Shown in pieces: positions 52,392 to 62,502 of a DNA stretch of 64,000 bases (within the stretch, counting starts at the first letter, position 1; every line of letters starts with the position of its first letter). Made by a program: the position numbers and the translations under genes. The DNA comes from Micrococcales bacterium (GTDB lineage: Bacteria; Actinomycetota; Actinomycetes; Actinomycetales; Microbacteriaceae). The DNA is taken from positions 39,654-103,653 of the forward strand of contig CANGEU010000004.1 of assembly GCA_947452985.1 (NCBI GenBank), given 5' to 3'. The notes beneath the pieces were generated by a model. It was given only the letters and a program-made list of their open reading frames with translations. It was not told the DNA's origin and did not search any database.

Positions 52392-53662
52392 GCCGACTTC
52401 TCCTGAGCGCGGAATGGCACAACCTTCGGCGCAACCTTGTCGGTTACAACCTCGGCGGTAATCTTCACGCGACCCTGAACGGCACTTCCAGGAAGTTCAT
52501 ACATAACCGGGCCAAGGACTTCTTCCATGATGGCTCGAAGACCACGAGCACCGGTAGCGCGCTCCAAAGCTAGATCAGCCATGGCTTCAAGAGCAGGCTT
52601 CTCAAACTCAAGCTCAAAGCCATCAAGTTCGAACATTCGCTGGTACTGCTTGGTTAGCGCGTTCTTTGGTTTGGTCAAAATCTCTAGAAGCGCCGACTTG
52701 TCTAGTTCGGTGACATTGGCGATTACGGGCAAACGACCGATGAACTCAGGGATCAAACCAAACTTACGAAGGTCTTCTGGCTGAACATCCGCAAAAATGT
52801 TCTTAGTTTCAGCCTTGTTAGCAATCGGTGAACCGAAGCCGATCCCCTTCTTGCCAGCACGTGCCGCAATAATCTCTTCAAGCCCCGCAAAGGCGCCGGC
52901 AACGATGAACAACACATTGGTGGTGTCTAGCTGAATGAACTCCTGCTGAGGGTGCTTGCGGCCGCCCTGAGGTGGAATCGAAGCAACGGTACCTTCAAGA
53001 ATCTTTAGCAAAGCCTGCTGCACACCTTCACCAGAAACATCGCGAGTAATCGAGGCATTTTCTGACTTACGAGAAATCTTGTCGATCTCGTCGATGTAAA
53101 TGATGCCGGTCTCGGCTTTCTTCACATCGCCATCGGCAGCCTGAAGTAACTTCAGCAAAATATTTTCAACGTCTTCGCCAACGTAACCCGCCTCGGTTAG
53201 TGCGGTGGCATCGGCAACGGCAAAAGGAACGTTCAAACGCTTAGCTAGCGACTGAGCCAGGTAGGTCTTTCCGCAACCGGTTGGCCCAACCATGAGGATG
53301 TTCGACTTGGCAATCTCGATCTCGTCGTGTGCCTTTCCAGCAGTGGTCAAGGTGCCACGAGAACGCAAACGCTTGTAGTGGTTGTAAACGGCTACTGCCA
53401 GCGCCTTCTTGGCCTGGTCTTGGCCAATCACATACTCGTCTAGGAAAGACTTGATCTCGCGTGGCTTAGGAAGTTCGAGCTCTTCAATGCCGGAATCGAT
53501 GATCCCCTGGCCGAGTTCTTCTTCAATAATTTCGTTGCAAAGCTCTACGCACTCATCACAGATGAATACGCCGCCACCGGCGATTAGCTTGCGAACCTGC
53601 TTCTGGCTCTTTCCACAGAAAGAACACTTCAGGATTTCGCCCGACTCTGACAACTTGCTCAT
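52388..53662 (-). CDS. clpX: ATP-dependent Clp protease ATP-binding subunit ClpX
   Basis: ORF track; [30 protein letters not shown] zinc domain; [44 protein letters not shown]. Confidence 0.98.
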   Translation of the reverse strand: MSKLSESGEILKCSFCGKSQKQVRKLIAGGGVFICDECVELCNEIIEEELGQGIIDSGIEELELPKPREIKSFLDEYVIGQDQAKKALAVAVYNHYKRLRSRGTLTTAGKAHDEIEIAKSNILMVGPTGCGKTYLAQSLAKRLNVPFAVADATALTEAGYVGEDVENILLKLLQAADGDVKKAETGIIYIDEIDKISRKSENASITRDVSGEGVQQALLKILEGTVASIPPQGGRKHPQQEFIQLDTTNVLFIVAGAFAGLEEIIAARAGKKGIGFGSPIANKAETKNIFADVQPEDLRKFGLIPEFIGRLPVIANVTELDKSALLEILTKPKNALTKQYQRMFELDGFELEFEKPALEAMADLALERATGARGLRAIMEEVLGPVMYELPGSAVQGRVKITAEVVTDKVAPKVVPFRAQEKSA

Positions 53663-53690
53663 TCAATAACTATATATCGCAGGGTAGACA

Positions 53691-53717
53691 AAACGGGCGA
53701 GCAACGCCCGCCCGTTT
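53691..53717 (-). terminator. Putative hairpin terminator between clpP2 and clpX
   Basis: acgggcg (53693-53699) / cgcccgt (53709-53715), flanked by A/T runs. Confidence 0.55.
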
Positions 53718-53727
53718 CGCTCAAAAC

Positions 53728-54354
53728 CTACGCGTTTTTGCGGCTGGTGAGAACCTGGTCGATTAGACCGTATTCCAAAGCTTCGCTTGCAATAAGAATC
53801 TTGTCGCGGTCTAGGTCGCTCTTAACCTCAGCAACCGAACGCTTTGAGTGCTTTGAAAGGGTTTCTTCCAACCACTCGCGAAGGCGCATGATCTCTTTCG
53901 CCTGAATCTCGATGTCCGATGCCTGACCACGGCCCGACTCCCCTGCCGATGGCTGGTGAATTAGAACGCGAGAGTTTGGTAGAGCCAAACGCTTACCTGG
54001 AGCACCCGCGGCCAACAACACTGCAGCAGCCGAAGCAGCCTGACCCAAGACAACTGTCTGGATCTGCGGACGGATGTACTGCATGGTGTCGTAAATCGCG
54101 GTCATCGCGGTGAACGAACCACCCGGTGAGTTGATGTACATGGTGATGTCGCGGTCTGGGTCTTGTGACTCCAAAACCAACAACTGCGCCATGATGTCGT
54201 CTGCCGAGGCGTCGTCAACCTGAACACCTAGGAAGATGATTCGGTCTTCGAACAACTTGTTATATGGGTTCTGTTCGCGGTAACCGTAGCTGGTGCGCTC
54301 GGTGAACGACGGAAGAATGTAACGACCCTGCGGGTTTAGAAATTCTGAATTCAT
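53728..54354 (-). CDS. clpP2: ATP-dependent Clp protease proteolytic subunit (ClpP2)
   Basis: ORF track; IIFLGVQVDDASADDIMAQLLVLESQDPDRDITMYINSPGG, LGQAASAAAVLLAAGAPGKR. Confidence 0.97.
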   Translation of the reverse strand: MNSEFLNPQGRYILPSFTERTSYGYREQNPYNKLFEDRIIFLGVQVDDASADDIMAQLLVLESQDPDRDITMYINSPGGSFTAMTAIYDTMQYIRPQIQTVVLGQAASAAAVLLAAGAPGKRLALPNSRVLIHQPSAGESGRGQASDIEIQAKEIMRLREWLEETLSKHSKRSVAEVKSDLDRDKILIASEALEYGLIDQVLTSRKNA

Positions 54355-54363
54355 GGCTATCCC

Positions 54364-54945
54364 TTAGTTACTTCCAACGCCGGTAGAACCTGCGGCGTGC
54401 TTCTGAATGTGGTCGATGAAGCCGTATTCCAAAGCTTCTTGGGCGGTGAACCAGCGGTCGCGGTCTCCGTCTTTCATGACCTGCTCAACAGTCTTTCCAG
54501 TCTGATCAGCGGTGATCGAAGCTAGCTGCTTCTTCATCGAAAGAATTAGTTCAGCCTGGGTCTGAATGTCATCTGCAGTTCCACCGAAACCACCCGAAGG
54601 CTGGTGAAGAAGAACACGGGTGTTTGGGGTCGCATAGCGCTTGCCCTTAGTTCCCGATGAAAGCAAGAACTGGCCCATCGAAGCACACATACCAATACCA
54701 ACGGTGACGATGTCGTTTGGTACGTACTGCATGGTGTCGTAGATTGCCATACCGGCAGTAATCGAACCGCCTGGTGAGTTGATGTAAAGGAAGATGTCCT
54801 TAGTTGAGTCTTCTGCCGCCAAAAGCAAAATCTTGGCACAAATCTCATTCGCCATGTCGTCGCGAACTTCACTGCCTAACCAGACAATGCGATCTTTCAA
54901 TAAACGTTCGAACGCGCTATTGCGATCAAATCCTGCGTCAGCCAT
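54364..54945 (-). CDS. clpP1: ATP-dependent Clp protease proteolytic subunit (ClpP1)
   Basis: ORF track; [75 protein letters not shown]. Confidence 0.97.
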   Translation of the reverse strand: MADAGFDRNSAFERLLKDRIVWLGSEVRDDMANEICAKILLLAAEDSTKDIFLYINSPGGSITAGMAIYDTMQYVPNDIVTVGIGMCASMGQFLLSSGTKGKRYATPNTRVLLHQPSGGFGGTADDIQTQAELILSMKKQLASITADQTGKTVEQVMKDGDRDRWFTAQEALEYGFIDHIQKHAAGSTGVGSN

Positions 54946-55009
54946 AGCTAATCTCCTTCTTCGTGTTGCTAGTAAACGATAACCGCCAACCCCGACAATT
55001 CGGGTGCGT

Positions 55010-55023
55010 GTTCGCCAATGGCA
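55010..55023. promoter_or_regulatory. Candidate ClgR operator upstream of clpP1P2
   Basis: GTTCGCcaatgGCA against the remembered actinobacterial ClgR motif GTTCGC-N5-GCG (8/9), in the tig-clpP1 intergenic region. Confidence 0.5.
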
Positions 55024-55052
55024 AAACCCCGAGCCAAAAAGACCCGGGGTTT
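55024..55052 (-). terminator. Rho-independent terminator after tig
   Basis: aaaccccgagccaaaaagacccggggttt inverted repeat 15 nt beyond the tig stop. Confidence 0.82.
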
Positions 55053-55066
55053 CACAAAAGTTCTAT

Positions 55067-56383
55067 TTAGTCGTGGTCGTGACCTTCGTGCGAGTCGTGC
55101 GACTCAGCTGCGGTACCGATGAAAGCGGTTAGGTCTACAGCCTTACCCTTCTTGTCAACAACTTCAGCCTTTGAAAGAACGTGAGCTAGCGCCTTACGAC
55201 GAGCAACCTCGCCAACAAACGAAGGAATCTGGTTGTTCTGGTCAATGATCTTGATGAACTCGTTTAGGTCCATGCCGTACTGCTGAGCAGACTGCGACAA
55301 GTACTCAAGGATTTCCTGCTCAGAAGGCTGAACCTTCTCAGTCTCGGCAACCTCGTCTAGAACCATCTGAAGCTGGAATTCGCGGGTTGAGTCAACGGTA
55401 ACTTCCTTGCGGTGAGTCTCGTCTTCCAAACGGCCTTCGCCCTCTAGATGACGGTTAACTTCCTGCTCGATTAGCTTCTCTGAAACTGGAACCTTCACAA
55501 GCTCAAGAAGCTTGTCGGTTAGCTTGTTACGAGCCTCAACGCCCTGCTCATAGGTCTTGCCAACAGCAACCTGGGCCTCAAGACCTTTCTTTAGTTCAGC
55601 AATGGTGTCAAATTCGCTGTAAAGCTTTGCAAACTCGTCGTTAGCCTCAGGAAGCTCGCGCTCCTTGACCGAAAGAAGCTTCACGGTAATCTCAGACTCT
55701 TTACCAGCAGACTCTCCGCCAACAAGCTTCGACTTGAAAACAGTGGTCTCACCAGCGGTAAGAGTGTCTAGAGCCTCGTCGATGCCATCAACAAGGTTTC
55801 CCGAACCAATTTCGTAAGAAATGTTCGAAGCCGAGTCAACATCTTTGCCGTCGATTGAAGCAGCTAGGTCGATTGAAACGAAGTCGCCCTTCTTAGCAGC
55901 GCGCTCAACGGTCTTTAGGGTTCCGAATCGAGCACGTAGCTTGTCTAGTTCCGCATCGATCTCAATTGGAGCGACCTTAACTTCAGCAACCTCGAGCTTG
56001 ATGCCATCTATCTTTGGAAGTTTGATTTCCGGACGAACTTCAACTTCCATGGTGAAAACTAGGTCACCCTCGAAAGTCTTCTCATCAGGAGTCGAAACAA
56101 CCTCAACCTCAGGACCAGAAAGCGGACGAAGCTTCTCAGCCATCATTGCTTCCTGGAAAAGTGGGTTCAAACCATCGTTGATGGCGTGAGAAAGAACAGC
56201 AGCACGGCCAATTCGCTGGTCGATGATTGCTGCTGGAACCTTACCCTTACGGAAACCTGGGATGTTTACACCCTCAGCAATGTGCTCGTAGGCGTGGTCG
56301 ATGCTTGGACGAAGATCCGTTGGGTTCGCTTCGATGGTTAGCTTCACACGAGTTGGGTTAATACGCTCGACAGATGTCTTCAC
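55067..56383 (-). CDS. tig: Trigger factor
   Basis: ORF track; MKTSVERINPTRVKLTIEANPTDLRPSIDHAYEHIAEGVNIPGFRKGKVPAAIIDQRIG. Confidence 0.97.
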   Translation of the reverse strand: MKTSVERINPTRVKLTIEANPTDLRPSIDHAYEHIAEGVNIPGFRKGKVPAAIIDQRIGRAAVLSHAINDGLNPLFQEAMMAEKLRPLSGPEVEVVSTPDEKTFEGDLVFTMEVEVRPEIKLPKIDGIKLEVAEVKVAPIEIDAELDKLRARFGTLKTVERAAKKGDFVSIDLAASIDGKDVDSASNISYEIGSGNLVDGIDEALDTLTAGETTVFKSKLVGGESAGKESEITVKLLSVKERELPEANDEFAKLYSEFDTIAELKKGLEAQVAVGKTYEQGVEARNKLTDKLLELVKVPVSEKLIEQEVNRHLEGEGRLEDETHRKEVTVDSTREFQLQMVLDEVAETEKVQPSEQEILEYLSQSAQQYGMDLNEFIKIIDQNNQIPSFVGEVARRKALAHVLSKAEVVDKKGKAVDLTAFIGTAAESHDSHEGHDHD

Positions 56384-56437
56384 AGGTTTCTCCGTAGGTT
56401 GGCCAATCGGCCAGTAAATAAAACGACCACAATCAAC

Positions 56438-56514
56438 TGGTCGGGATGACAGGATTTGAACCTGCAGCCCCCTGTTCCCAAAACAGGTGCGCTACCAAAT
56501 TGCGCCACATCCCG
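56438..56514 (-). tRNA. tRNA-Pro(TGG), CCA encoded
   Basis: Reverse complement CGGGATG...CCTGT-TTTGGGA-ACAGG...GGTTCAAATCC...CATCCCG-A-CCA. Confidence 0.95.
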
Positions 56515-56608
56515 TTGCCGCTCTGAAATTTCTCAAAACAAAACAACCTAAGTAACTCTATCGCATAAGATAGTTCGGTAAGTGAGATTTCAGAAAAAGA
56601 AATCACTT

Positions 56609-56682
56609 GCGGGTGTAGCTCAATGGTAGAGCCTCAGTCTTCCAAACTGATGGTGCGAGTTCGATTCTCGTCACCCGCTCCA
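56609..56682 (+). tRNA. tRNA-Gly(TCC), CCA encoded
   Basis: GCGGGTG TAGCTCAATGGTAGAGC TCAGT-CTTCCAA-ACTGA ...GTTCGATTCTC... CACCCGC-T-CCA. Confidence 0.95.
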
Positions 56683-56706
56683 AAATAACCGGGGATCGGG
56701 GATCTG

Positions 56707-57045
56707 ATGGCTAAGTCTTCAGACGTTTTGGCGTACATGAGCGTTATGGACTATCGCAATGACTATACGCATAAAAGATTCAAAATGTTCAAGCTTTTCC
56801 TAAAGAAACACCATCCCAAACTTCATCAGCTTTATTTCGTCCCAGCTTGGATTACAGCTGGGTTTGCCGCAATTTGGTTGGCTCTCATGTTTAGCGTTCC
56901 GGAATTTGCCATGTCTTTGCTCCCAGTTCTTATCAGCCTTGCAGTCGTAATGATTGTCAATGGACTTATTTGCCAATACATTGGGGTATCAAGGCTTTTA
57001 GACAGCGGCCTTATCGACGACATAGATCCGGAGCACATGCCTTGA
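56707..57045 (+). CDS. Small two/three-TM membrane protein with basic N-terminus, unknown
   Basis: ORF track; MAKSSDVLAYMSVMDYRNDYTHKRFKMFKLFLKKHHPKLHQLYFVPAWITAGFAAIWLALMF... Confidence 0.65.
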   Translation: MAKSSDVLAYMSVMDYRNDYTHKRFKMFKLFLKKHHPKLHQLYFVPAWITAGFAAIWLALMFSVPEFAMSLLPVLISLAVVMIVNGLICQYIGVSRLLDSGLIDDIDPEHMP

Positions 57046-57380
57046 AACCATCTCGTAAAGACATCATTTTGTTCATGATGGGAAACGACGCTCGTTTTCG
57101 CTCTAGCGACCGAAATGTCCTAACCAAGAAGATTCTCAAGACCCTCAAGAAGGAAAACCCTAACCGTTATTGGGGTTTTCACGGGTCTATTTACGGGCTC
57201 CTAGCTGTTTTACTAATCGTTGCTTATTTCATGGTTCAAGATGCCTACGGTGACGTAATGCCGTACGCGTACACGATGCTAGCGTTGATGTTTGCTGGTA
57301 TTCCATTACTCGGCTACACGGGTTTCAAGATGTATGAAACATACTTCGCTAAGCACCCAGAAGACTTCCCGAGGGACTAA
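57042..57380 (+). CDS. Small membrane protein with basic N-terminus, unknown; TTG start overlapping the previous stop
   Basis: ORF track 56970..57380 trimmed to TTG 57042 (ttgaaaccatctcgtaaa): LKPSRKDIILFMMGNDARFRSSDRNVLTKKILKTLKKENPNRYWGFHGSIYGLLAVLLIVAYFMVQ... Confidence 0.65.
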   Translation: MKPSRKDIILFMMGNDARFRSSDRNVLTKKILKTLKKENPNRYWGFHGSIYGLLAVLLIVAYFMVQDAYGDVMPYAYTMLALMFAGIPLLGYTGFKMYETYFAKHPEDFPRD

Positions 57381-58174
57381 CGCTGACACTTTGGGCAGAA
57401 ATAGAGCTTCCGCCCGGCCATAACCTCTAGAACAATGTTCGTTTTGCATTTGCGGCATGGTTCGCCGTTTCGCTTGTAAACATGGTGACGTTCCGGTTTA
57501 CCTGGGTCTTCATCGAGGAAACCATCGCGGGTGAGCATGACTCCGTGAATTACTCCAAGTGCGAGTAGGTGCACGGAATCTTTCCAGAGTTCTTTGATTT
57601 GCTTTGGTGTGAGCTGGCTACCTGGAGTGTGCGGGTTGATCTTGGCCCTGTAAAGGATTTCGGCGCGGTAAACATTGCCGATACCGGCGATTACGTCTTG
57701 GTTCATCAGCAGCAGGCCGATTGCCGTTTTTGATGTGCTGATGTTCTTTTGGAAGCGTTTGAACTCTGTTCCGTCGTCGGGGTTGAGTGGGTCTGGTCCG
57801 AGTCTTTGCATGAGCTTGGCCAGTTCATGAGTTTCGATAAGTTCGCAGATGGTTGGTCCACGAAGGTCGGCCATGTCGGTTTTGGTGAAGAAGCGTGCTC
57901 TCACTTGACCTTGAACTTCGGGTAGTTCTCCGTCTTGGAGTTTGACGAAACGCCATTTGCCATAGATACCGAGATGGATGCGCAAGGTTTGGCCGTTATC
58001 GAAGTCTAGAAACATCTGTTTGCCGATAGCCCAGGCTTTGGTGAGCGTGTGGTTGGAGATGAGCTTGGCGCTCGCAGTGAAGCGGCCTTGAGGTGAATCT
58101 ACGGTCAGTTTCCTGCCGGCAAACAGTTCGTTGAAGCTGTTTGCTATTCGGTGGACTGTGTGACCCTCAGGCAC
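57377..58174 (-). CDS. Fpg/Nei family DNA glycosylase
   Basis: ORF track; MPEGHTVHRIANSF, IAGIGNVYRAEILYRAKINPHTPG, CRKCKTNIVLEVMAGRKLYFCPKCQR zinc finger. Confidence 0.95.
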   Translation of the reverse strand: MPEGHTVHRIANSFNELFAGRKLTVDSPQGRFTASAKLISNHTLTKAWAIGKQMFLDFDNGQTLRIHLGIYGKWRFVKLQDGELPEVQGQVRARFFTKTDMADLRGPTICELIETHELAKLMQRLGPDPLNPDDGTEFKRFQKNISTSKTAIGLLLMNQDVIAGIGNVYRAEILYRAKINPHTPGSQLTPKQIKELWKDSVHLLALGVIHGVMLTRDGFLDEDPGKPERHHVYKRNGEPCRKCKTNIVLEVMAGRKLYFCPKCQR

Positions 58175-58648
58175 TTAGATGTGTACTTCGCCTGAAGTTT
58201 CGTAGATGCCGATCTTGTTGATTCGGCGAACGTGGCGTTCATCGTTGCTAAAAGGTTCGGCGATGAAAAGTTTGATGAGGTGCAGAACCTCTTCTTGCGA
58301 GTGCTGGCGGGCGCCTACGGCGATTACGTTGGCGTCGTTGTGTTCACGGGCAAGTTTGGCGGTTGATTCGTTCCAGACCAGTGCTGCACGAATACCTTCA
58401 ACCTTGTTTGCTGCAATCTGTTCGCCGTTTCCCGAGCCACCGAGGACAATTCCGAGTGCTTGCACGCCTGCTTTTTGGTCGGCGGTCACCGCGAGCGCTG
58501 CATTAATACAGAAACCTGGGTAGTCATCCAGTGCGTCGTAGTGGTCTGGACCGTGGTCGAAAACGTTGTGGCCATCCTTGGTTAATTCCTCAATTAGATA
58601 GTGAGAAAGTTCTAAACCTGCGTGGTCGGTGGCGATGTGGATGCGCAT
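58175..58648 (-). CDS. rpiB: Ribose-5-phosphate isomerase B (paralogue 2)
   Basis: ORF track; MRIHIATDHAGLELSHYLIEEL, GIVLGGSGNGEQIAANKVEGIRAALVWNESTAKLAREHNDANVIAVGARQ. Confidence 0.95.
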   Translation of the reverse strand: MRIHIATDHAGLELSHYLIEELTKDGHNVFDHGPDHYDALDDYPGFCINAALAVTADQKAGVQALGIVLGGSGNGEQIAANKVEGIRAALVWNESTAKLAREHNDANVIAVGARQHSQEEVLHLIKLFIAEPFSNDERHVRRINKIGIYETSGEVHI

Positions 58649-58698
58649 AGTGTCTAGGCTAGTGGAGAACCCTTTATTGGATTGACAGGAAACTATAA

Positions 58699-61236
58699 AT
58701 GCCAGGCGAAAACCTAACCAGAATTGAAGCTGCCGATCGTGCCGGACTACTCACAGTTGAGTCGTACCGCATTGAGTTGGACCTAACAACTTCAGAGACC
58801 ACATTCCGTTCGAAGACCACCGTTCGTTTCGGTTCCTCATCGGTTGGTGCTTCTACCTTCATTGATGCAATTACCTCTTCGGTTCACTCGATCACCTTGA
58901 ACGGTGAATCACTGCCGGTTTCGTTGGCCGATGGGGTTCGCATTGAGCTTCCTAACCTGGCTGCAGCTAACGAGCTAGTTGTTGACGCTGACATGTTCTA
59001 CATGAACACCGGTGAAGGTCTGCACAGATTTGTTGACCCAGCCGATGGTGAGGTTTACCTTTACTCGCAGTTCGAGGTGCCAGACAGCCGCCGTGTGTTC
59101 GCGGTATTCGAGCAGCCTGACTTGAAGGCAACCTTCCAGTTCGTTGCTACTACCCCAGCTCACTGGACGGTTATTTCTAACCAGACCACCCCAAAGCCAG
59201 TTTCTTTGGCGGACGGCAAGTCGCTTTGGGAGTTCTCTCCTACCCCACGCATTTCTTCCTACATCACCGCGCTTATTGCCGGTCCTTACGTGGGCGAGAC
59301 TTCGTCGTTGGTTTCTTCAAATGGCAAGACCATTCCTCTGGGCTTCTGGTGCCGTTCATCTTTGAAGCAGTACCTAGATCACGACTACTTGTTCGAGATC
59401 ACTCGCGCCGGCTTTGAGTTCTTCGAGAAGACCTTCAGCACTCCTTACCCGTTTGAGAAGTACGACCAGATCATGGCTCCAGACTTCAACGCCGGTGCGA
59501 TGGAGAACGCCGGTGCGGTTACCTTCAACGAGATTTATGTGTTCCGTGGCGCTTCTTCTGAGGCCATTCAGGAGCGTCGTGTTGTGACCATCCTGCACGA
59601 GCTTGCTCACATGTGGTTCGGCGACCTAGTAACCATGCGTTGGTGGAACGACCTATGGCTAAACGAGTCATTCGCCGAGTACACCTCAACCTTGGCTACC
59701 GCTGAAGCAACTTCATGGGACGAAGCTTGGACCACCTTCGCTTCCGGCGAGAAGGCTTGGGCTTACCGTGCCGACCAATTGTCGACCACTCACCCAATCG
59801 TTGCCGAGATCAATGACCTCGAAGACGTAATGATCAACTTCGACGGCATTACCTACGCAAAGGGCGCTTCAGTTCTAAAGCAGCTGGCCGCTTGGGTTGG
59901 TCGCGATGCTTTTGCTGCCGGTGTTGCCGAGTACTTCAAGAAGCACGCATTCGGTAACGCCGTGCTTGCAGACCTACTGGTTGAACTTGAGAAGTCTTCA
60001 GGTCGCGACCTAAAGGCTTGGTCGAAGCAGTGGCTAGAGACCGCTGGTGTGAACAAGCTAGAGCTAGATCTAGGGGTTGACGCTTCTGGCGTTATCACCA
60101 AGTTCAACATTTTGCAGTCGGCGATTGCTGAATACCCAACCATTCGCGATCACCGCATGGCTGTAGGTTTCTACAACCTGGTTGACGGCAAGATCATTCG
60201 CACCGACCGCGTGGAACTAGACGTTTCTGGTGTTTCCACCGAGGTTCCTTCGTTCGTGGGTAAGGCTCGTCCGGATCTAATTCTTCTAAACGACGACGAC
60301 CTGGCTTACGCCAAGATCCGCCTCGACGACTCGTCATGGAAGTTCGCACTTGAGAACCTAGACAAGTTCGATGACTCGCTTGCTCGCACTCTAATCTGGA
60401 TGGCAGCTTGGGACGCAATGCGCGATGGGGAGACTCCTGCCCGCGACTTTGTTGACCTTGTTTTGAACAACATCCAGTCGGAGACCCAGGGTTCGGCTCT
60501 TCAGACCCTAATGCGCCAGTTGGTTACCACCAGCGCCTACTACGTTGCTCGTGACACTCAGGATGCCACCTTTACCAAGATTGCCAAGCGCCTTTGGGAA
60601 CTGGTTTTGGCTGCTGAAGCCGGTAGTGACGCTCAGTACATGTTCCTCAAGTTCTGGGCTATCTATGCTCGTGGAGAGTTCGCAGACACCATGGAACAAC
60701 TAATGTCCGGCGAATTGCAGCTTCCTGGCCGCGAGATCGACCAAGACCAGCGCTGGTGGCTCATCATGTCGCTGGTTGCAGTTGAGCGACTTGGCAAGGC
60801 GGACATCGAAGCTGAGTTGGCTAAGGACAACACCGCTAACGGTCAGAAGTTCGCCTTCCACGCTGAAGGTGCTCTTCCTGGAAACAAGCAGGCATACTTC
60901 GATCGCCTAGTGAACGACAAGGAACTATCGAACACCCTGATTGGTGAAGGTGTAATTGCCTTCCAAGAGCACTGGGATTCGAACGACTTTGTTCCATTCG
61001 TTGACCAGTACTTCGACATGGTTCTGCCTGCATGGGAATCCAGGACCTTCAAGATTGCCGAATACCTAATCGAGGGTCTCTACCCAACCGCTCTGGCATC
61101 GGAGTCCTTGGTGAAGCGCACTCAGGACTTCATCAACAGCCCAGAGATTTCCTCGAAGCCTGCACTGAAGCGCATCTTGATGGAAAACTTGGATAACGTA
61201 ACCCGAGCACTCAAGGTACAAAAGGCCGATAAGTAA
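58699..61236 (+). CDS. pepN: Aminopeptidase N (M1 family)
   Basis: ORF track; GAMENAGAVTFNE, HELAHMWFGDLVTMRWWNDLWLNESFAEY. Confidence 0.97.
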   Translation: MPGENLTRIEAADRAGLLTVESYRIELDLTTSETTFRSKTTVRFGSSSVGASTFIDAITSSVHSITLNGESLPVSLADGVRIELPNLAAANELVVDADMFYMNTGEGLHRFVDPADGEVYLYSQFEVPDSRRVFAVFEQPDLKATFQFVATTPAHWTVISNQTTPKPVSLADGKSLWEFSPTPRISSYITALIAGPYVGETSSLVSSNGKTIPLGFWCRSSLKQYLDHDYLFEITRAGFEFFEKTFSTPYPFEKYDQIMAPDFNAGAMENAGAVTFNEIYVFRGASSEAIQERRVVTILHELAHMWFGDLVTMRWWNDLWLNESFAEYTSTLATAEATSWDEAWTTFASGEKAWAYRADQLSTTHPIVAEINDLEDVMINFDGITYAKGASVLKQLAAWVGRDAFAAGVAEYFKKHAFGNAVLADLLVELEKSSGRDLKAWSKQWLETAGVNKLELDLGVDASGVITKFNILQSAIAEYPTIRDHRMAVGFYNLVDGKIIRTDRVELDVSGVSTEVPSFVGKARPDLILLNDDDLAYAKIRLDDSSWKFALENLDKFDDSLARTLIWMAAWDAMRDGETPARDFVDLVLNNIQSETQGSALQTLMRQLVTTSAYYVARDTQDATFTKIAKRLWELVLAAEAGSDAQYMFLKFWAIYARGEFADTMEQLMSGELQLPGREIDQDQRWWLIMSLVAVERLGKADIEAELAKDNTANGQKFAFHAEGALPGNKQAYFDRLVNDKELSNTLIGEGVIAFQEHWDSNDFVPFVDQYFDMVLPAWESRTFKIAEYLIEGLYPTALASESLVKRTQDFINSPEISSKPALKRILMENLDNVTRALKVQKADK

Positions 61237-62120
61237 TGAACGCCGCTTGGTTCACTGAATTCTGGACTAACTACCAGACCCCAATTCACGTTGTGCTGAT
61301 TCTGCTGATTGCAGTTATCGGTCGAGCGTTGCTGTTGGTTTCAGTGCGCCGAGTGGTTTCCGGTGTTGTTTCAGGTGTGAAGTCGGAAGCTAAGGCTGTT
61401 GCCGAAGATTCCGAATCTCCATTGGTGAAGGCTCGCGTAGTTCAGCGAACCAAGACCATTGGTTCGGTTCTTTCGAACTTCATCACCTGGGGCATCGCAC
61501 TGATCACGGTAACCATGCTTCTAAACGAGCTAGGCGTTCAGGTGGGCGCCCTAATTGCCGGCGCTGGAATCTTGGGTGCTGCGGTTGGTTTCGGCGCTCA
61601 GTCGCTGGTTCGTGACCTAATTAGCGGTCTGTTCATCGTCTTCGAGGACCAATACGGCGTTGGCGATGTGGTTGACCTTGGTGAAGTCAAGGGTGCCATC
61701 GAAGCGGTTGGTCTTCGGGTAACCCAGGTTCGCGACGTTGAAGGAACTCTTTGGTATGTCCGAAACGGCGAGATTGCCCGCGTTGGCAACAAGTCGCAAG
61801 GGTTCAGCCGAGTAATCGTTGACCTTTCCTTCGACCCTTCGGTTGATGTTGAGAAAGCCAAGAAGGCGATGTTGGCAGCAGCCAGCTCGGTTACCAAATC
61901 CAAGGATGTTGGCTCGCTACTTGTTGGTTCGGCCGAAGTTTGGGGCATCCAAGCACTATCGGGCGACTCACTGGTTATCCGCTTGGTGCAGCAGGTCTCC
62001 CCTAAAGCCGTCGACGATGTTGCTCGCGAAGTTCGCGCAGCCCTAGTGTCGGAATTGAAGAAAGCAAAAGTTTCACTCGCTTCAACCGGCAACAGCTTCA
62101 CCGTGAACCTAAAGAAATAA
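61236..62120 (+). CDS. MscS-family mechanosensitive ion channel
   Basis: ORF track; GALIAGAGILGAAVGFGAQSLVRDLISGLFIVFEDQYGVGDVVDLG. Confidence 0.95.
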   Translation: MNAAWFTEFWTNYQTPIHVVLILLIAVIGRALLLVSVRRVVSGVVSGVKSEAKAVAEDSESPLVKARVVQRTKTIGSVLSNFITWGIALITVTMLLNELGVQVGALIAGAGILGAAVGFGAQSLVRDLISGLFIVFEDQYGVGDVVDLGEVKGAIEAVGLRVTQVRDVEGTLWYVRNGEIARVGNKSQGFSRVIVDLSFDPSVDVEKAKKAMLAAASSVTKSKDVGSLLVGSAEVWGIQALSGDSLVIRLVQQVSPKAVDDVAREVRAALVSELKKAKVSLASTGNSFTVNLKK

Positions 62121-62121
62121 C

Positions 62122-62502
62122 TTGGACGAAATCTTCTTCGAGCAAATAGGTGGAACGCAAGTATTCACCAAATTGGTCGACAAGTTTTATGAAGGCGTGG
62201 CCGAAGATCCACTTCTTCGCCCGATGTATCCAGAAGAAGACCTAGGACCGGCCAAAGAACGCTTACGCATGTTTCTAGAGCAGTATTGGGGCGGACCTCA
62301 CACCTACTCGGAACTTCGAGGTCACCCACGGCTTCGCATGAGACACAATGTCTTCCCAATTACCCGTGCCGCCAAGGATGCCTGGCTAAAGCACATGCGT
62401 GCCGCGGTCGATACTCTTGAGCTTTCGCCATTAGACGACGCAACGCTTTGGGACTATTTGGATCGAGCAGCGCACTCGCTGATCAATACTCTCGGACGCT
62501 AG
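62122..62502 (+). CDS. glbO: Truncated haemoglobin (group II, GlbO-like)
   Basis: ORF track (TTG start); FFEQIGGTQVFTKLVDKFYEGVAEDPLLRPMYPEEDLGPAKERLRMFLEQYWGGPHTYSELRGHPRLRMRH. Confidence 0.95.
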   Translation: MDEIFFEQIGGTQVFTKLVDKFYEGVAEDPLLRPMYPEEDLGPAKERLRMFLEQYWGGPHTYSELRGHPRLRMRHNVFPITRAAKDAWLKHMRAAVDTLELSPLDDATLWDYLDRAAHSLINTLGR

